Positions 62,753-64,000 of a DNA stretch of 64,000 nucleotides are shown here, piece after piece. The translations under genes and the position numbers were made by a program. Origin of the DNA: Pachyseris speciosa. Taxonomy: Eukaryota; Cnidaria; Anthozoa; Scleractinia; Pachyseridae. Every line of letters begins with the position of its first letter. Positions within the stretch are counted from its first letter, which is position 1. The DNA lies in contig JAEMWC010000247.1 in NCBI GenBank assembly GCA_016490735.1, positions 688,501-752,500 on the forward strand. Direction: 5' to 3'. A model generated the notes under the pieces. It ran no database searches. It was not told the DNA's origin and was given only the letters and a program-made list of their open reading frames with translations.

Positions 62753-64000
62753 ATGGCTACGGCTGTGCCGCTTTGTCAGAGCTGCCAAGGGGTAAAAAAA
62801 TATCATTGCTTAAGCTGCCAAGCGTCAGTATGTAACAGATCGGAATGTTCTGTTCCTGCCCCTGAAGAAACACCAAACTGGAAAGCTGGTTCTAAAGTGG
62901 CTTTTTGTATGACTTGTTAGACCAGTAGCAAAATTACTGCAGCAGAAAAACCAGCGCTCAACCGAACGAAGGCCACTCTCACCAGACAAGACAGCCTGAA
63001 GACAAGTAGATCTAGCCTGAAAAGTCATGGTGGTACAAAAGAAAAAGTCACAGAAAAGCGGAAATGCTTGAGCCTTCAGCAGAGAGTTGAGTTGATAAAT
63101 TATGCCAAAGATCATCCAAAGGAGGGACATCGTAAAATTGCTGACAAATTTGGTATTGGAAGAGCCCAAGCCCATAAAATCTAAAGGAACGAAAAGAAAT
63201 ACTTGCTTCGTACGAAAGCCATTTACAGTCGAATAACCAAAAAAGAGTCCGCTGTGGGAAGTACTCAGATGTGAATGAGGCACTATGGGCCTGGTATGTT
63301 ATCTGCAGGAACTCGAACATTCCCGTTTCGGGAACAATGCTTCAGGAAGAAGTTTTGATGAATGCAGAAAAAATGGGCATCAGTGGCTTTGCTGCTTCTA
63401 ATGGGTGGCTAGAATCATTCAAGAAACAACACAACCTACACCACATGGCCATAGCTGGTGAGGAAGGAGACGTGAAAGACGAAACTATCGAAAGCTGGAG
63501 TGAACGAGTTAGAGAGATCACACGAGGGTCGAAGCCTGAAGATGTGTGAAATATGGACGAAACAGGGAGCTTTCGGCGAGGATTGCCCGAAACAAGCCTA
63601 AATGAAAAGGAACGACGTTGTAATGGTGGAAAGAAAGCCAAAAAAGAGAAATACATGGGCGTTCTTCGTTAACGCCGCTGGAGAAAAATAAGACCCCATC
63701 GTCATAGGAAAATACGCGAAGTCGAGGTGTTTCAAGAATTTAAAGGATCTTAAAAGGCCCTATAGATGCTGGTATTTCTCCAACGCAAAGGCATGGATGA
63801 CAACAGTGGTAATTTCTTGTCTCGGCTTAATGCAACTTTGATTCGAAAAAAGCGAAGCATCTTACTGTTCTTGGACAATGCCCCATGCCATCCTCCAGCC
63901 CTTGATGAGAGGTTTTCGAATATCAGTGTCAAATTCCTGCCGAAAAACACAACTTCAAAGACACAGCCCCTAGATGCCGATATCATAGCAAATTGGAAAG
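62753..64000 (+). pseudogene. Pogo/Tigger transposase, partial (window edge), frameshifted
   Basis: From ATG 62753 there is a Cys-rich N-terminus (LCQSCQGVKKYHCLSCQASV), which resembles a zinc-binding B-box; a stop follows at 62918-62920. Next come a psq-type HTH (LQQRVELINYAKDHPKEGHR), a CENP-B-type DNA-binding segment (63271-63549, intact: ALWAWYVICRNSNIPVSGTM), and the DDE catalytic domain (start MDETGSF at 63553; LFLDNAPCHPP near 63870). Stops and frameshifts separate these parts. The gene continues past 64000. Confidence 0.8.

Larger units (their letters stand above)
61629..64000. mobile_element. Pogo/Tigger-type DNA transposon, left end and coding region (runs off window)
   Basis: The left end CAGTCGAACCTGTATTAAGC is preceded by TA (61627-61628), the pogo/Tigger target duplication. 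Four to five copies of TATTAAGCGGTC lie within the first 180 bp (61641, 61656, 61674, 61738, and a diverged copy at 61801). It contains a HIRAN-like gene (minus) and the transposase (plus). The right end is outside the window. Confidence 0.75.

Overview
The window is AT-rich metazoan DNA crowded with mobile elements. The mix of Polinton/Maverick elements, a Penelope-like element with a GIY-YIG endonuclease, several non-LTR retrotransposons, hAT and pogo/Tigger transposons, tRNA-derived SINEs and one spliced ZU5-type exon suggests an anthozoan cnidarian, probably a stony coral. That assignment is inference from element content, not from a marker gene.

The centrepiece is Polinton A (12459-29103, 16,645 bp). 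Its ends are sharply defined: a perfect 6-bp target duplication (TACGTC) on both sides, termini beginning AG and ending CT, and inverted repeats that each start with a 64-nt near-perfect palindrome followed by 25-bp iterons (three copies left, five right). It sits inside the C-terminal dimerisation domain of an older hAT transposase gene. It carries a zinc-ribbon VLTF3-like protein, a small membrane protein, two PLA2-like genes, two fibre loci (collagen-like stalk; LamG-like head or long repeat array), an A32-like packaging ATPase, penton-like and double-jelly-roll capsid proteins, an adenain-like protease, a DUF5679-like Cys protein, an RVE/chromodomain integrase, a C2H2 protein and only the N-terminal part of a type-B DNA polymerase. 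Many of its genes have a TCTA box 16-17 nt (or 11 nt) before the start codon. Several genes are broken by frameshifts or stops, so this copy is probably immobile, although ATPase, capsid, penton and some accessory frames remain open.

Related remnants surround it. Copy 1 (1-11890) has integrase, BRO-N and HNH remnants plus a complete-length but broken polymerase that is split by two long-TIR DNA transposons, each flanked by an 11-bp target duplication. Copy 3 (55700-59440, minus) is a polymerase remnant of the same family. A separate GC-richer lineage, Polinton B (about 43860-50131), has a zinc-ribbon gene, an integrase and a polymerase that meet tail to tail; the polymerase is interrupted by a LINE, two tandem tRNA-like SINE units and a ~308-bp tandem duplication, and the element ends in its own 110-nt palindrome with the same AGTAGTATA terminus.

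Between these lie: a ZU5-like host exon (29909-30260), a tRNA SINE, an inverted-repeat Penelope-like element (32706-33772), a ~380-nt palindrome (34974-35354), a broken multi-copy cnidarian gene family member (37866-42760, minus) split by LINE and SINE insertions and flanked by ~460-bp inverted repeats, LINE sequence (51240-54931) with a TIR element inside it, and at the right edge a pogo/Tigger transposon that appears to carry a HIRAN-domain gene divergent from its transposase. No rRNA, CRISPR array or convincing functional tRNA gene was seen.
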